64,000 nt of DNA from Tepidibacter sp. (GTDB lineage Bacteria > Bacillota > Clostridia > Peptostreptococcales > Peptostreptococcaceae): contig NZ_JAOASI010000029.1 of assembly GCF_025210165.1 (NCBI RefSeq), positions 60,165 to 124,164 on the forward strand, in the 5' to 3' direction. Every line of letters begins with the position of its first letter. Within the stretch, counting starts at the first letter, position 1. Under the pieces are notes generated by a model. It was not told the origin of the DNA. It made no database searches and was given only the letters and a program-made list of their open reading frames with translations. A program made the position numbers and the translations under genes. Of the stretch, positions 8,301-16,690 are shown piece after piece.

Positions 8301-10833
8301 TTGTCTTTGTAGTTATATTTTTATAATATTTACATACTATACAGTTTATAAATTCTAAAATTATAGGAAGTATGAAGGCAAAAATTGAAAATCCTACCCA
8401 AATCCACCAATATCCCGGCAGAATAGTAAGTCCTAATACAATTAAAATTAATGTAGATATAGGATCTAAACTTCTTCTTAAATTATCTTTTATCTTCCAT
8501 TTAGATAAATTCGATATTGGACTTTTTGAAAACAACCATCTTATAAGCTGCCAATCTCCTCTTATCCATCTATGAAGCCTCATGCTGAAAGAGCTGTAGT
8601 TAGATGGATAAGAATCTATAAGCTCTATATCCGTTGCAAGTCCAGTTCTTATATAGCATCCCTCTAATAAATCATGACTTAAAATCTGATTTTCAGGAAT
8701 AGCCTTTTTAAGAACCTCATCAAATACATTTAAATCGTATATACCCTTTCCTGTAAAAATTCCTTCAAAGAATAAATCTTGATAAACATCAGAAATAGCA
8801 GTTGTATAACTATCTATTCCACCTTGACCTGCAAATATTTTTGTGAACATACTCTTTCCTGTACTATCAATATCAAGTCCTATTCTAGGTTGTATAATAC
8901 CATAGCCTTCTACAACTATGTCTCTTTCTTTACTTAAAACAGCTTTGTTTAAAGGGTGAGTTATAGTTCCTATTAATTTTTTAGCACTATCCATAACAAG
9001 ATTTGTATCCGCATCAATAGTGATTATATATCTAATCTTGTTTTGTATATGAGAAATATCTGATGATATCATTGAATAAGAAGTATTGCTAGAGCCTTTT
9101 AACAATTCATTTAGTTCAACTAGGGCCCCTCTTTTTCTTTCCCATCCCATCCACTTATTTTCCTTTTTTGAATATTGTCTATGTCTGTGAAAATAAAAGA
9201 ATATATCTCCTTTTTTATACTTTTCATTTAACTTTTTTATTTTTTCAAAAGCTTTTTCTATTATAATATTATCTATATCTGTATACTCGTGACTTGAATC
9301 TTTAAAATCTCCAGCTATGCAAAAATATATATTATCTTCTTTATTTGAATTATAATATACCTCTAGCTTATCTATAAGTTCATCAACAGATTTTTCACTT
9401 GTAACTAATGTAGGTATTACAACCATAGTTGAAGCATCTTTATCTATACCATTATTATATTCTAGCTTTGGCAAAAAACTAGGTTCTACATTGTGTGTTA
9501 CCACCCAGTTGACTAAATTTATACCGATAGTACTTGATGGTATATAAGAAAAAATAAATACCAATAAACTAATATATATATTATTTGTGATTTTATAACA
9601 ATACGTTGTCATCAATAAAGTTAATGCCAATGTTATTATTACTATAGGTGAAAAATACATTGTATATGGATATTTACTACTTTTATTTGGAATATCGTTG
9701 TATCCAAAACATGATAACAACTCTGTTATTCCATTTCCAATTATGTAATATCCAACATGATTTAATTTATTATCTTTACCGTCTTTTCTAGTTGCTAATT
9801 CAACAGCTTTTTTTGCCAATTCAAACTCAGATATATTATATTTTTTAGATAATTTTTCAATTCTACTTCTATAATAATCTCTACTATCAAAATCCATTTT
9901 CACATATATGTTACTTGGATCATCTCTTAATATTTTTTCAACTATAGATAGTGATTCAAATACATCTACCCAGTTTAATTTAGATATTTGATTTAAGCTC
10001 ATTATAGAGTTACCCATAGCCATTTGTCTATAAGCCTGTTCTCTATGTTGAAGTTCTATTATCTCATCCAAAGTTATATTATATTCAGACAAATTTTTTT
10101 CTATAAAACTTTTTATATTTCCTAAATCACAGTCTTCATTTCTCATTTTTTTCATCAGGTATTCAATATAGAAGAAATCAATTTTATTTTGTTTATCCAT
10201 TTCTTTTCTAATAAATTCCATCATTTCTTCATTATTCATATTAAAATCTTTTATATTTTCATATTTCACTTGATCTTCATAAAGAAGTTCACATATATTC
10301 CTTATTTTTTCAACGATACAACATCTAATAATAATAGATAAAGACCATATTTCTGAAATCGAAAGAATACTGTGCTTTTGATATGATTTTATAAATCCTA
10401 TTATGACATCTTCATCTATTTTTGCGTCTGTGTGAGATACAAGTTCAAACAATATATCATAAACCCTTGGAAACCCTTCAAAAATTCCATTTGCTAATAT
10501 ATTCAGTTCTAAAAATTTATCTTTATCTACCTCTTGTCTTATAAATTTTACTTCTTCTTCTAATTTATAGAAATTTTCTAATATCCATTTTAAAGCTCCA
10601 GATGAATTTACTCTGTCTTCATCTATTTCATTTAAATGATTATATAATTTAGATATAACCTTGTAATTATTATTCAATCTAGATAATAAAGTTCTACAAC
10701 TTGTATATTTTTCACTCACTATATGTTTTTTAGCTATATTCATAGAGTGATTTTGAAGTTCTTCATTGCTCAATAAAATATTATCCATACTTATATTTTC
10801 ATATCCATCTATCTTTTTATTGTACTCACTCAT
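2320..10833 (-). CDS. Cyclic beta-1,2-glucan synthase-like membrane protein
   Basis: Giant membrane enzyme of 2837 residues, close to the roughly 2830-2870 of NdvB and Cgs. Visible modules: membrane segments near residues 390-440; a family-84-type glucosyltransferase region with the DAD motif near 608 and RLHRWIRGDWQL near 755; further membrane segments near 790-900 and 950-990; a glycoamylase-like or GH144/GH189-type region about 1310-1530 (WGTSESGYY, ESFMAHHQGMS); then a long GH94-type glycan phosphorylase region from about 1590, with FRDQLQD near 2388 and the catalytic-type GDWNDG near 2520. In characterised synthases these three activities extend, cyclise and trim beta-1,2-glucan from UDP-glucose. 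The product here is inferred, not shown. The start has a strong AGGAGG site. It follows the nucleotidyltransferase fusion by 95 bp, so co-transcription is plausible. Confidence 0.85.
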   Translation of the reverse strand: MSEYNKKIDGYENISMDNILLSNEELQNHSMNIAKKHIVSEKYTSCRTLLSRLNNNYKVISKLYNHLNEIDEDRVNSSGALKWILENFYKLEEEVKFIRQEVDKDKFLELNILANGIFEGFPRVYDILFELVSHTDAKIDEDVIIGFIKSYQKHSILSISEIWSLSIIIRCCIVEKIRNICELLYEDQVKYENIKDFNMNNEEMMEFIRKEMDKQNKIDFFYIEYLMKKMRNEDCDLGNIKSFIEKNLSEYNITLDEIIELQHREQAYRQMAMGNSIMSLNQISKLNWVDVFESLSIVEKILRDDPSNIYVKMDFDSRDYYRSRIEKLSKKYNISEFELAKKAVELATRKDGKDNKLNHVGYYIIGNGITELLSCFGYNDIPNKSSKYPYTMYFSPIVIITLALTLLMTTYCYKITNNIYISLLVFIFSYIPSSTIGINLVNWVVTHNVEPSFLPKLEYNNGIDKDASTMVVIPTLVTSEKSVDELIDKLEVYYNSNKEDNIYFCIAGDFKDSSHEYTDIDNIIIEKAFEKIKKLNEKYKKGDIFFYFHRHRQYSKKENKWMGWERKRGALVELNELLKGSSNTSYSMISSDISHIQNKIRYIITIDADTNLVMDSAKKLIGTITHPLNKAVLSKERDIVVEGYGIIQPRIGLDIDSTGKSMFTKIFAGQGGIDSYTTAISDVYQDLFFEGIFTGKGIYDLNVFDEVLKKAIPENQILSHDLLEGCYIRTGLATDIELIDSYPSNYSSFSMRLHRWIRGDWQLIRWLFSKSPISNLSKWKIKDNLRRSLDPISTLILIVLGLTILPGYWWIWVGFSIFAFILPIILEFINCIVCKYYKNITTKTNSDLIYGCRELLYQALILFIFLPYQSYLMIDAISRTLYRVFISKKNLLEWTTAADAEKKIKHDMNSYVKRMQVSIYVSVITFVLVYVLNPSNVIYALLICLLWTIAPIVAFKISQQIERNRKINVSREDVLLIRKIARKTWQYYEDFGGKDQNYLPADNFQQNPYNGIAERTSPTNIGFLLISIMSARDLGYISTTTMLSKINNTLQTVKKLEKYEGHLFNWYNNKNLKVLLPRYISTVDSGNFVGYLMTLKQGLIEYINKPIVDKSILEGIRDSMILCNCEYTDIETLIEKEDLCINDFEKIFVDLILNEQFFNNKDLNISDFIKSIIYDINSFLLNDYHKEYLSSIDNLYELVNEVNINTDMLNLRQIYNNILKKIDEIKPKNEDSHPLKVEELAKTKEVISTLINNIDKLENQITDLIKIIDDIVEDTDFTKLYDFEKDLFSIGYDIDTNKLTNSYYDLLASEARLTSYIAVAKKQVPQKHWFKLGRSLSVVDGYRGLVSWTATMFEYFMPPLVMKNYSNSLLDETYNTVIRAQKKYGTKREVPWGTSESGYYKFDIDLNYQYKAFGVPDLGLKRGLSKDMVISPYSTILGLLFDENECIKNIKKLIDMGMEGKYGLYEAIDFTNDRVSLNKESSIVESFMAHHQGMSFVTINNYLNFNIMQNRFHADPAVKGAETLLQEKIPVRSIITKEYKEDIKPLEKNENIKPQVIREYDEVKSGIPRCHILSNGKYLSMLTDCGEGYIKKNKLQVSRWREDLATGNYGLYIFVKNLNDNNIFSTTYKPIDNKPDYYNVKFYQDKAEFIRKDNDIITNTKIVVSTEDNAEVRKVTITNNSNASTVIELTSYLETVLINQAADIAHPAFTNLFIRTKPILEYESIICSRRPRSESEKKVWMAHTVSTNADCIGNLEYETNRDNFIGRANNIKYPKALNQPLTNTCGAVLDPIMSLRKKVNIDAGCSIDVFFTTSVADNMDDILELAKKYHDIFCMDRIFELANIRSQVESSYLDFEEEEVSTYQDMIPHILYLSPSKRRYQDIIKNNKKAQNSLWAYGISGDIPMILVSIKNKEEIDIVKQVLNAHEYFRTKGLVVDILILNEDESNYLQPLQNLIIETVRAKYGYDLIDKPGGIFIRNANTIPKEDQTLFYSAARIVLRSGCESIKSQLNYDDGDYEIKQKIFNHDNTEYESLGEELDLDYFNGYGGFAKDKNEYVISIKEGITTPLPWINVISNKKFGFQVSENGSGYTWCENSRENKLTLWSNDPVIDPSSEAIYIRDDYSGRIWTTTPLPIREKEDYTVHHGHGYSKFVHDSNGIKQELVMFVPTDESIKISKIKLKNKTNNKRKLTLTNYIRPVMGVSDQTMQKYIITDMNDDIMIIKNPYNPDYSSKISYMACSEKINSYTGDRLEFLGSNGELKSPASLKRETLSNNVGAGFDPCACIQTCIELDIDEEKEVVFLLGQGSNIENIQYIVEKYKNINEAKNALYDSIKMWDDVLGKIQVKTPDLSMDLMLNNWLSYQNICCRIWARSAFYQSGGAYGFRDQLQDSMNALNLIPNQTREQILLHCAHQFVEGDVQHWWHPGPEDDKGIRTKFSDDLLWLPYATIEYIKSTKDYSILKEEVHFLEEEELVEEDERYGVPRVSEEKASVYNHCIRSIEKSLKFGEHGIPLMGSGDWNDGMSTVGNKGKGESVWLGWFLYTILTDFSKICEQMDDLDIQKRYNDYAKKILSSIEENAWDGKWYKRAYFDDGTPLGSIENSECIIDSLAQSWAVISNGGDEARREEAMESLNKYLVKEDEGMILLFTPPFDEGNINPGYIKGYVPGVRENGGQYTHAATWVIKAYAMMGKGDKAWNLYNSINPINHTRTSKECLKYKVEPYVMAADVYSTNSHIGRGGWTWYTGTAGWMYKVGIEDILGLKKYGDEIEINPCIPKDWKEYLIEYKYGKSKYNILIKNPNKVNRNVKYMIINGNKNKSNKIKLIDENKEYNVEVILG

Positions 10834-10857
10834 ATCTTAAATTCCTCCTATAAAGAT

Positions 10858-10900
10858 TGGATAAAGTGAAACTTAATTCAGGCTGAATTTTTAATTGTTT
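10858..10900 (+). repeat. Family 3 repeat fragment
   Basis: ATAAAGTGAAACTTAATTCA followed by GGCTGAATTTTTA matches the terminal part of the copy at 16691-16796 (opposite strand). It lies in the 95-bp gap before the glucan synthase-like gene. Confidence 0.55.
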
Positions 10901-10928
10901 ATTCAACTATAGATAAAAATAAAAGGCA

Positions 10929-13394
10929 TTATAGCCTCTTATTTTTTAATAACTTCTCTATTTTTGAACTTAAATCTATTGAAAGTTCTTCAGCATACTC
11001 CTGACAAATACCTTCGGTGTATAAGTTAAATAAAGCTTTTTCTCTATCTGGTAAAACCAAGCACCAACCTTTGTCAGTATTAATTCTTACTCCTTCAAAT
11101 AGTTCTATATCGCTATCATTACTTTGCATTATTATATTTTTAATAATTCTTCCCTTATCATCCCAATCACATTGAATTTGTTTTTTTATAAAATGAAATT
11201 CAGGAATTTCATCTACCATGTCGCTGAGTTTTATTTTATTTTGAGCCAGATAATCTATAATTTTACAAACCGCACTAATACCATCAAAATTGAATAAATA
11301 TTGATCAAAATTTTCTTCATCTTTTAAAATTTCATTCATGAAGCAAGATTGAGAGTGCTTTGTTTTAGTCATTTTTACATTGTACTCTTGTGCTAATTTT
11401 TGTATTATCATAGATGCTGTATGAGGCATAACTATTTTTTTAAGTCTCTTTGATTTTAATAAAATAAGAGTTGTTAAAATATTATATTTTTCATTATTTA
11501 TAACTCTTCCTTTTTCATCTATCAGCAATACACTTTCTCCATTTTGACTTAGAACAACTCCAAAATCTAAATTATTTTCAGTTATATACTTAGACATTTC
11601 GCTTAAATATATATTAAAATCTTCATAATCTTTGATGGAATAATCGTAAGATACTTCGCAACCTATTTTTTCAAAAACCTTATAAGCTAAATCCATAACA
11701 TCACTACATATAGAGCTTATCAAAATTTTAGGTTTAATATTTTTTATATCATGAAGATTATTTATATTTTTCATATTTGAATCTATATAAAAATAATTAA
11801 AATTATCTACTCTTATAATATCTTTAACATCCTTTGTCTTGCATCTTTCAAAATCATCTCTGTTAAATAAATTTTCTATTTTTATTTCTGTTGCTCTATC
11901 TATATTTGCTCCATTTTCATTCATAAATTCAATATGAACTTCATCACTTTTTAAGTGATCTATACTAACATGTATACCACCTTTTGCTTTATAATGTCTT
12001 ATTCCAAATCTGTTTATTGCAAGATTAGTATTTTTTATATCTATAACTCCTACTCCAGTTGAGAGTATTCCACATATCAATGAATTTTTAATTATTTGTG
12101 AAGCATTAAAACAATCGCAACTAATAACAATAGATGCATCCTTATGAATTGTAGATGCATATGCAGACCCAAGCCTTGATGCAAATTCAGGGTTTATTTG
12201 TGTATTTATATGACCATATACATCTTTATGACCAAAAATATTTTTTTCTATTTTAGTACCCCATACTACATTCTGACTTATTATTGTATCTTCTTTAATT
12301 ATTTTATCTGGCCATATCTTTACATTAGGGTTTACTTTTACTCCGCAAGATAACAAACTACCTTTACCTATTGCTGATTTTTCAAATGTATTTATTCTAC
12401 TTTTTAACTCTACATTATTGCACAAAACTGACCCTCTACAATGAGTACTACTTCCTATTTTAGAATTTTTCCAAAGTATACTCTTTTTTAAGCTACTGTT
12501 ATTGCCTATATTACAATTAGGACCAATGATCGAATATGAGTTTATGTGTACATTATCTTTTATGCTAGAGTTTTTTGCTATATAAACAGGAGAATCTAAT
12601 TTAGTATTTTTCCCAATTTCAACTCCATCTTCTATCCATACTCCCTTTTCTATTTCTCTAGCATTAATATCTACGCTAACTTTTTTATCTAATATATTAA
12701 AATGTGTTTCCATATAGGAATTCAAATCTCCTATATCATTCCAATAATCTTCTGTAATATATCCATACATAGGAATTTCATCTTCTAATAACTTAGGAAA
12801 CAAGTCTTTACTAAAATCAAAATTAGTATTTTTATCAAAATAGTTTAAAACTTCAGGTTCCAATATATAAATACCAGTATTTACAGTATCACTAAATACC
12901 TCTGACCAACTTGGTTTTTCTAAAAATCTTCTAATTCTTCCAGAATCATCAGTTATAACAACTCCATATTCTAGTGGAACATCTTCTCTTCTTAAAACAA
13001 TAGTAGCCTTTGATTTTTTTTGTTTATGGTATTCAATAGCTTCTCTTATATCAAGATCAGTTAATGCATCTCCACTTATAACTATAAATGTGTCATCTAA
13101 AAATTCTTGTGCATTTTTTACACTTCCTCCTGTGCCAAGAGGAATATCTTCTATAAAATATTCAAGATTTACATCCCATCTTTCTCCAGTTTCAAAATAA
13201 TCTATTATAATAGATGGCATATAAGCCATAGTTACAGCTATATCTGTTATTCCATGTTTTTTTAATAAATCAATAGAATATTCCATAACTGGTTTGTTAA
13301 GTATTGGTACCATAGGTTTTGGTATATCACACGTAAGAGGTCTTAATCTAGTTCCTTTACCTCCAGCCATAATAACTGCTTTAATATTAATCAC
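10929..13394 (-). CDS. Nucleotidyltransferase / phosphomannomutase-like fusion
   Basis: An 821-residue fusion of the mannose-1-phosphate guanylyltransferase type. Residues 1-230 are a sugar-phosphate nucleotidyltransferase with the signature [13 protein letters not shown]. Residues 250-375 form a left-handed beta-helix of hexapeptide repeats. From about 385 a phosphohexomutase-like region follows. In mutases the active-site loop reads ASHNP with a phosphorylated serine. The corresponding stretch here is [11 protein letters not shown], so Asp replaces Ser and mutase activity is doubtful. The family is known in Clostridia and cyanobacteria with similarly altered loops. It probably makes a nucleotide sugar for an envelope glycan, consistent with the glycan synthase-like gene downstream and the peptidoglycan carboxypeptidase gene upstream. 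Sugar and nucleotide specificity are not readable. Confidence 0.8.
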   Translation of the reverse strand: MINIKAVIMAGGKGTRLRPLTCDIPKPMVPILNKPVMEYSIDLLKKHGITDIAVTMAYMPSIIIDYFETGERWDVNLEYFIEDIPLGTGGSVKNAQEFLDDTFIVISGDALTDLDIREAIEYHKQKKSKATIVLRREDVPLEYGVVITDDSGRIRRFLEKPSWSEVFSDTVNTGIYILEPEVLNYFDKNTNFDFSKDLFPKLLEDEIPMYGYITEDYWNDIGDLNSYMETHFNILDKKVSVDINAREIEKGVWIEDGVEIGKNTKLDSPVYIAKNSSIKDNVHINSYSIIGPNCNIGNNSSLKKSILWKNSKIGSSTHCRGSVLCNNVELKSRINTFEKSAIGKGSLLSCGVKVNPNVKIWPDKIIKEDTIISQNVVWGTKIEKNIFGHKDVYGHINTQINPEFASRLGSAYASTIHKDASIVISCDCFNASQIIKNSLICGILSTGVGVIDIKNTNLAINRFGIRHYKAKGGIHVSIDHLKSDEVHIEFMNENGANIDRATEIKIENLFNRDDFERCKTKDVKDIIRVDNFNYFYIDSNMKNINNLHDIKNIKPKILISSICSDVMDLAYKVFEKIGCEVSYDYSIKDYEDFNIYLSEMSKYITENNLDFGVVLSQNGESVLLIDEKGRVINNEKYNILTTLILLKSKRLKKIVMPHTASMIIQKLAQEYNVKMTKTKHSQSCFMNEILKDEENFDQYLFNFDGISAVCKIIDYLAQNKIKLSDMVDEIPEFHFIKKQIQCDWDDKGRIIKNIIMQSNDSDIELFEGVRINTDKGWCLVLPDREKALFNLYTEGICQEYAEELSIDLSSKIEKLLKNKRL

Positions 13395-13452
13395 TCCTTA
13401 TAAATAACAACTATTTATCTATATGTTTTCCAAATAATCAATTTAAATGCAT

Positions 13453-14634
13453 TTAGTTTACAATCCTATTTATAAATAGTTTTAATTTTATTTTCATAGA
13501 TATTGTTTTTATTGAGTTATCGCTAACAATATCTACACTTGCTATATTTATTCCATCTTGATTATAATAATTTATTTTCCCAACTTTATCTCCTACATTT
13601 ATAGGATAATTTAAGTTATCTAAAGAGATAATTCTCTTAATTTTTTCTTTATCTTTTTTTACAACCCATAAGTCTTCTTTTGTTTTTAAGTTAACTTCTA
13701 ATTCACTTTGTCCATATAAATATGTTTTTCCTATAAAAGTATCTTTTTTTACTAATATACTTTTCTTAAAATTATTTTTCCCATATTGTAAAAGTTCTTT
13801 TGATGCACTAGTTCTCTTTTTAGAGCTTTGACCTCCTAGCACAACACTTATAACTCTAAAATCCTTATTATTTGCATCAGTACTTTTTATATTCATAGTT
13901 GAAACCAAGCAATATCCAGCTCTTCCTGTAAATCCGGTCTTTAATCCATCAACTCCTGGCATTATTCTAAGTAAAGCATTAGTGTTATTCCCTATGAATC
14001 CCCTTTTATAATTTGTATGTGTCTGTATGCTTGTTATAGCCAAAACTTCATCTTTATAAGTATCTATCAAATATTTAGCTAATAATCCTAGGTCTCTAGC
14101 AGTAGACATATTTTCTTTAGGAGTTTCCATATCTCCATTTATTCCATAAACAGGTAGCCCATGCGGATTTATATATGAAGTGCTATTCATGCCTATTTCT
14201 TTTGCTTTTTTATTCATCATTTCAACAAATGTTTTTGTGTCTCCACCTACATGCTCTGATATTGCAACAGCAGCATCATTTCCAGATACAACCATTATTC
14301 CTTTCATTAAGTTTATTAATTCAACCTTTTCTCCAATTTTTAATCTATACGTTGACCCTCTTGTTCTAGCTGCCTTAGAACTTATCTCCACAACGTCATT
14401 TTTTGATACTTTATTATTTTTTATGCTGTCTAGAGTTACCAATAAAGTCATCATCTTAGTCAAGCTTGCGCATGGCATTTGCTGGTCTGCGTTTTTTTCA
14501 TATAAAACATTTCCACTTTCTTGATCGATAAGTATAGCAGCCTTTGTATATCTATCAATATCATAATTTTGAGCATTTGATATATTTGTAAATAATACAA
14601 ATATAATCATTAGTGTTGTAATTTTAGATTTCAA
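13453..14634 (-). CDS. dacF: D-alanyl-D-alanine carboxypeptidase, DacF type
   Basis: Penicillin-binding serine peptidase that removes the terminal D-Ala from peptidoglycan stem peptides outside the membrane. The three active-site motifs are present: SLTK (S57-K60), SGN (117-119) and KTG near residue 231, followed by the C-terminal beta-sandwich domain. An N-terminal hydrophobic signal segment (TTLMIIFVLFTNISNA) directs export. I chose TTG at 14634 because a GAGGAGGGG ribosome site lies 3-11 bases upstream; a more upstream in-frame TTG at 14649 overlaps that site. The gene is the first of a minus-strand cluster leading into the nucleotidyltransferase fusion. Family members in spore formers are often sporulation genes, but the symbol is by similarity only. 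Confidence 0.88.
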   Translation of the reverse strand: MKSKITTLMIIFVLFTNISNAQNYDIDRYTKAAILIDQESGNVLYEKNADQQMPCASLTKMMTLLVTLDSIKNNKVSKNDVVEISSKAARTRGSTYRLKIGEKVELINLMKGIMVVSGNDAAVAISEHVGGDTKTFVEMMNKKAKEIGMNSTSYINPHGLPVYGINGDMETPKENMSTARDLGLLAKYLIDTYKDEVLAITSIQTHTNYKRGFIGNNTNALLRIMPGVDGLKTGFTGRAGYCLVSTMNIKSTDANNKDFRVISVVLGGQSSKKRTSASKELLQYGKNNFKKSILVKKDTFIGKTYLYGQSELEVNLKTKEDLWVVKKDKEKIKRIISLDNLNYPINVGDKVGKINYYNQDGINIASVDIVSDNSIKTISMKIKLKLFINRIVN

Positions 14635-14731
14635 TTTACCCCTCCTCAAACATTTACTTATTTTAATACTATTTAATATTTGCTATTTTTTATAATTTAT
14701 AATTTATATAAATTAAATTTAAATACATTTT

Positions 14732-14826
14732 TATCTAAAAGTTGGAAATTCTAATACTCCACCTTCTTAAGCTTGAATATAAGAACTTATCAGTTTCTGG
14801 ATTAGATGAATTACGTTTCATTTTAT
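14732..14826 (-). repeat. Family 3 repeat copy
   Basis: Contains CTAAAAGTTGGAAATTC, ACTTATCAGTTTCTGGATTA and GAATTACGTTTCATTTTATC. It aligns with the copies at 16691 and 958. Its end overlaps the stop codon of the potassium channel gene. Confidence 0.55.
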
Positions 14827-15956
14827 CTTGACATCTTTCTTACAACAGTAGATGTCCATGTAGCTATAACAGTTACCCCTAGGAACATTTCAATTGAAGC
14901 CAATATTTTACCTTTATAATTGATCGGTATAATATCTCCATAACCAACCGTCGTAAATGTAACTATACTAAAATACCAAGCCTGAAAGTAATCATTAATA
15001 AAATCTTTAAAATCCAAGTTTAATATATCTAAAAAGCTATACTCAATAGTCCTATGATAATTCATAGTACAATCAATATATGCGTTAAATCTAATTCCAA
15101 CTAGCATATATAAATATGCAAATATGCTTATTAGAATAAACGAAAAAAACAAAACATTTTGTGGCTTTTCTCCATACCCAACTATATATTTAGATACTAA
15201 ATCCATTATCTTAGAAAATATATATTTATGATATTTTTTTCCCTTTGATCCATCCTCTATAGGAGGACTTATCATTTTCCCATTGTAAAGTCTTTCTTTG
15301 TAGTAATATTTCCCACTTTCTTCATAATCACCTATTATATTCGATTGATTTTTAGCAATTCTGTATGCATTTCTAGCATCTATATACCTATTTTTATCAT
15401 ATCCTACATTTTCAAGTATAAATTTAGTATTAACAGAAAATCTAATTCCATCAAATTTAACTCCATTTGATATATTTTTAAATACAAACTCCTGCCCCAA
15501 AAATTTAGACATACAAAAAATAGATCTACTTTTAGTATTTACAAATTCACTTTTATCAAACGTACAATTTCTTATAAATACACAATTTTCAAAAGATGTA
15601 CTTTGATTAAACTTTGTGTTTACAAAAAAAACATCTGAATAGAATTTATAATCATCAAAATACACATTTTTGTTAAACACTGCATAAGAAAAATCAAAAC
15701 AAGCTTTTTTATTCAAATCACTTATTTTTATATTTGAAATATTCACATTTTGGTTGAATATAATACCTCTAAAATCATATATTTTTTCTTCTTTATTCCA
15801 TAAATAATCACCAGCTTCTATATTTCCATCAAATATATTAGCTATAATTTTTTTTTCCTTTTCTGACTTGAACTTTCTATGAAATAAGCAGTATTGTGAA
15901 ACATCATCTGTATATCTATAACATTTACAATCTCCAAATTCCCACTTGCATTTCAT
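14823..15956 (-). CDS. Pentapeptide-type two-TM potassium channel
   Basis: A 377-residue predicted K+ channel. The C-terminal third has two membrane helices flanking a pore loop with the selectivity filter TTVGYGD (ion_trans_2 type). The N-terminal two thirds are cytoplasmic and rich in pentapeptide-like repeats (FNQNV, FNKNV, FNQST, FENCVF), a right-handed beta-helix scaffold. The first 30 residues carry a Cys/His cluster (C3, C10, C12, C23, H26) that could bind a metal. Such channels occur in bacteria but the sensed signal is unknown. The start has a GGAGGTC ribosome site next to a truncated family 1 repeat. The stop codon lies inside a family 3 repeat end. Confidence 0.82.
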   Translation of the reverse strand: MKCKWEFGDCKCYRYTDDVSQYCLFHRKFKSEKEKKIIANIFDGNIEAGDYLWNKEEKIYDFRGIIFNQNVNISNIKISDLNKKACFDFSYAVFNKNVYFDDYKFYSDVFFVNTKFNQSTSFENCVFIRNCTFDKSEFVNTKSRSIFCMSKFLGQEFVFKNISNGVKFDGIRFSVNTKFILENVGYDKNRYIDARNAYRIAKNQSNIIGDYEESGKYYYKERLYNGKMISPPIEDGSKGKKYHKYIFSKIMDLVSKYIVGYGEKPQNVLFFSFILISIFAYLYMLVGIRFNAYIDCTMNYHRTIEYSFLDILNLDFKDFINDYFQAWYFSIVTFTTVGYGDIIPINYKGKILASIEMFLGVTVIATWTSTVVRKMSR

Positions 15957-15973
15957 AAAATATAGACCTCCAT

Positions 15974-16012
15974 AAAAAAATTCGTCTACTCGCTAACGCG
16001 GTGACTCATATC
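15974..16012 (+). repeat. Family 1 repeat, truncated copy B
   Basis: Only the first module, AATTCGTCTACTCGCT followed by AACGCGGTGACTCATAT, is present. It is identical to copies C and D over that core. It lies between the ribosome site of the channel gene and the divergent STAY-GREEN-like gene. Confidence 0.75.
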
Positions 16013-16152
16013 CTACATGATATATTATTGACACTTATGCAATTTTTATCCTTAAATAAAATACAATATATAACAAAATACATATCTGAATGGAATTTAA
16101 GATAACAACAAACATATATTTTTCATAAGTTATTGTTAAGGAGGGATATTCT

Positions 16153-16605
16153 ATGTCTGATTTTGATAAATCAAAATTAAATGTAAATTTTATGAAAGGA
16201 GTTAATAAAATTAGTCCTATAATTCCAAGAAAATACACTCTAACTCATTCAGATGAAACTGGTGACCTTTTTTTAGATATAGGAAAAAATTATAACTGCA
16301 AAGCTATTACATCCTTTCGTGACGAAGTTTTATGCGAATGGATAAAATTTAACAATATGTATTTTTTACAATGCTATGCTTATATAAGTGGTGGTGAGTT
16401 TAATTTGAAAGAATCTGCAATAAGATACTCTATATTTAAAAAAGAGCTTCCTCTAGCTCTTACTGCTATAATCTATGGAGATAAAACTTTTTTTAAAGCA
16501 CATCCATATCTGAGTAACTCTCCTATATTTATAAATTTTCATTCTATATATCCAGCTTTTAATAAAGTTGAATACTTAGGAAAAGTTAAAGACTATTTTA
16601 TTTAA
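16153..16605 (+). CDS. STAY-GREEN (SGR) family protein, bacterial
   Basis: A 150-residue protein of the staygreen family, known in plants as the magnesium-dechelatase that converts chlorophyll a to pheophytin a. The family pattern runs through the whole length: PRKYTLTHSDETGDLFLDIG (residues 25-44), RDEVLCEW (56-63), YISGGEF (77-83), the IFKKELPLALTAIIYGD stretch (94-110), and HS..PAFNKVE..G (130-143). The conserved His and Asp of THSD (H32, D34) are present. Bacterial members have been reported in non-photosynthetic lineages. No chlorophyll biosynthesis is expected here, so the natural substrate may be another metallated tetrapyrrole or metal ligand. A strong AAGGAGGG ribosome site precedes the start. 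The gene is monocistronic with a terminator. Family assignment is firm; substrate is unknown. Confidence 0.88.
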   Translation: MSDFDKSKLNVNFMKGVNKISPIIPRKYTLTHSDETGDLFLDIGKNYNCKAITSFRDEVLCEWIKFNNMYFLQCYAYISGGEFNLKESAIRYSIFKKELPLALTAIIYGDKTFFKAHPYLSNSPIFINFHSIYPAFNKVEYLGKVKDYFI

Positions 16606-16607
16606 AT

Positions 16608-16655
16608 AATAAAAGCCCTAATTTTAAATTGAAATTAGGACTTTTATTATTTTTT
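16608..16655 (+). terminator. Terminator of the STAY-GREEN-like gene
   Basis: Stem AATAAAAGCCCTAATTT / AAATTAGGACTTTTATT with a seven-base loop and trailing T-tract, just after the stop codon. Confidence 0.85.
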
Positions 16656-16690
16656 ATTAAGTTATATAATTTTATGCGAAAGCTATATAC

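Noticed and set aside
16035..16238. Minus-strand hydrophobic reading frame opposite the start of the STAY-GREEN-like gene
   Set aside because: It overlaps the strongly conserved N-terminus of a real gene on the other strand and has no ribosome site.
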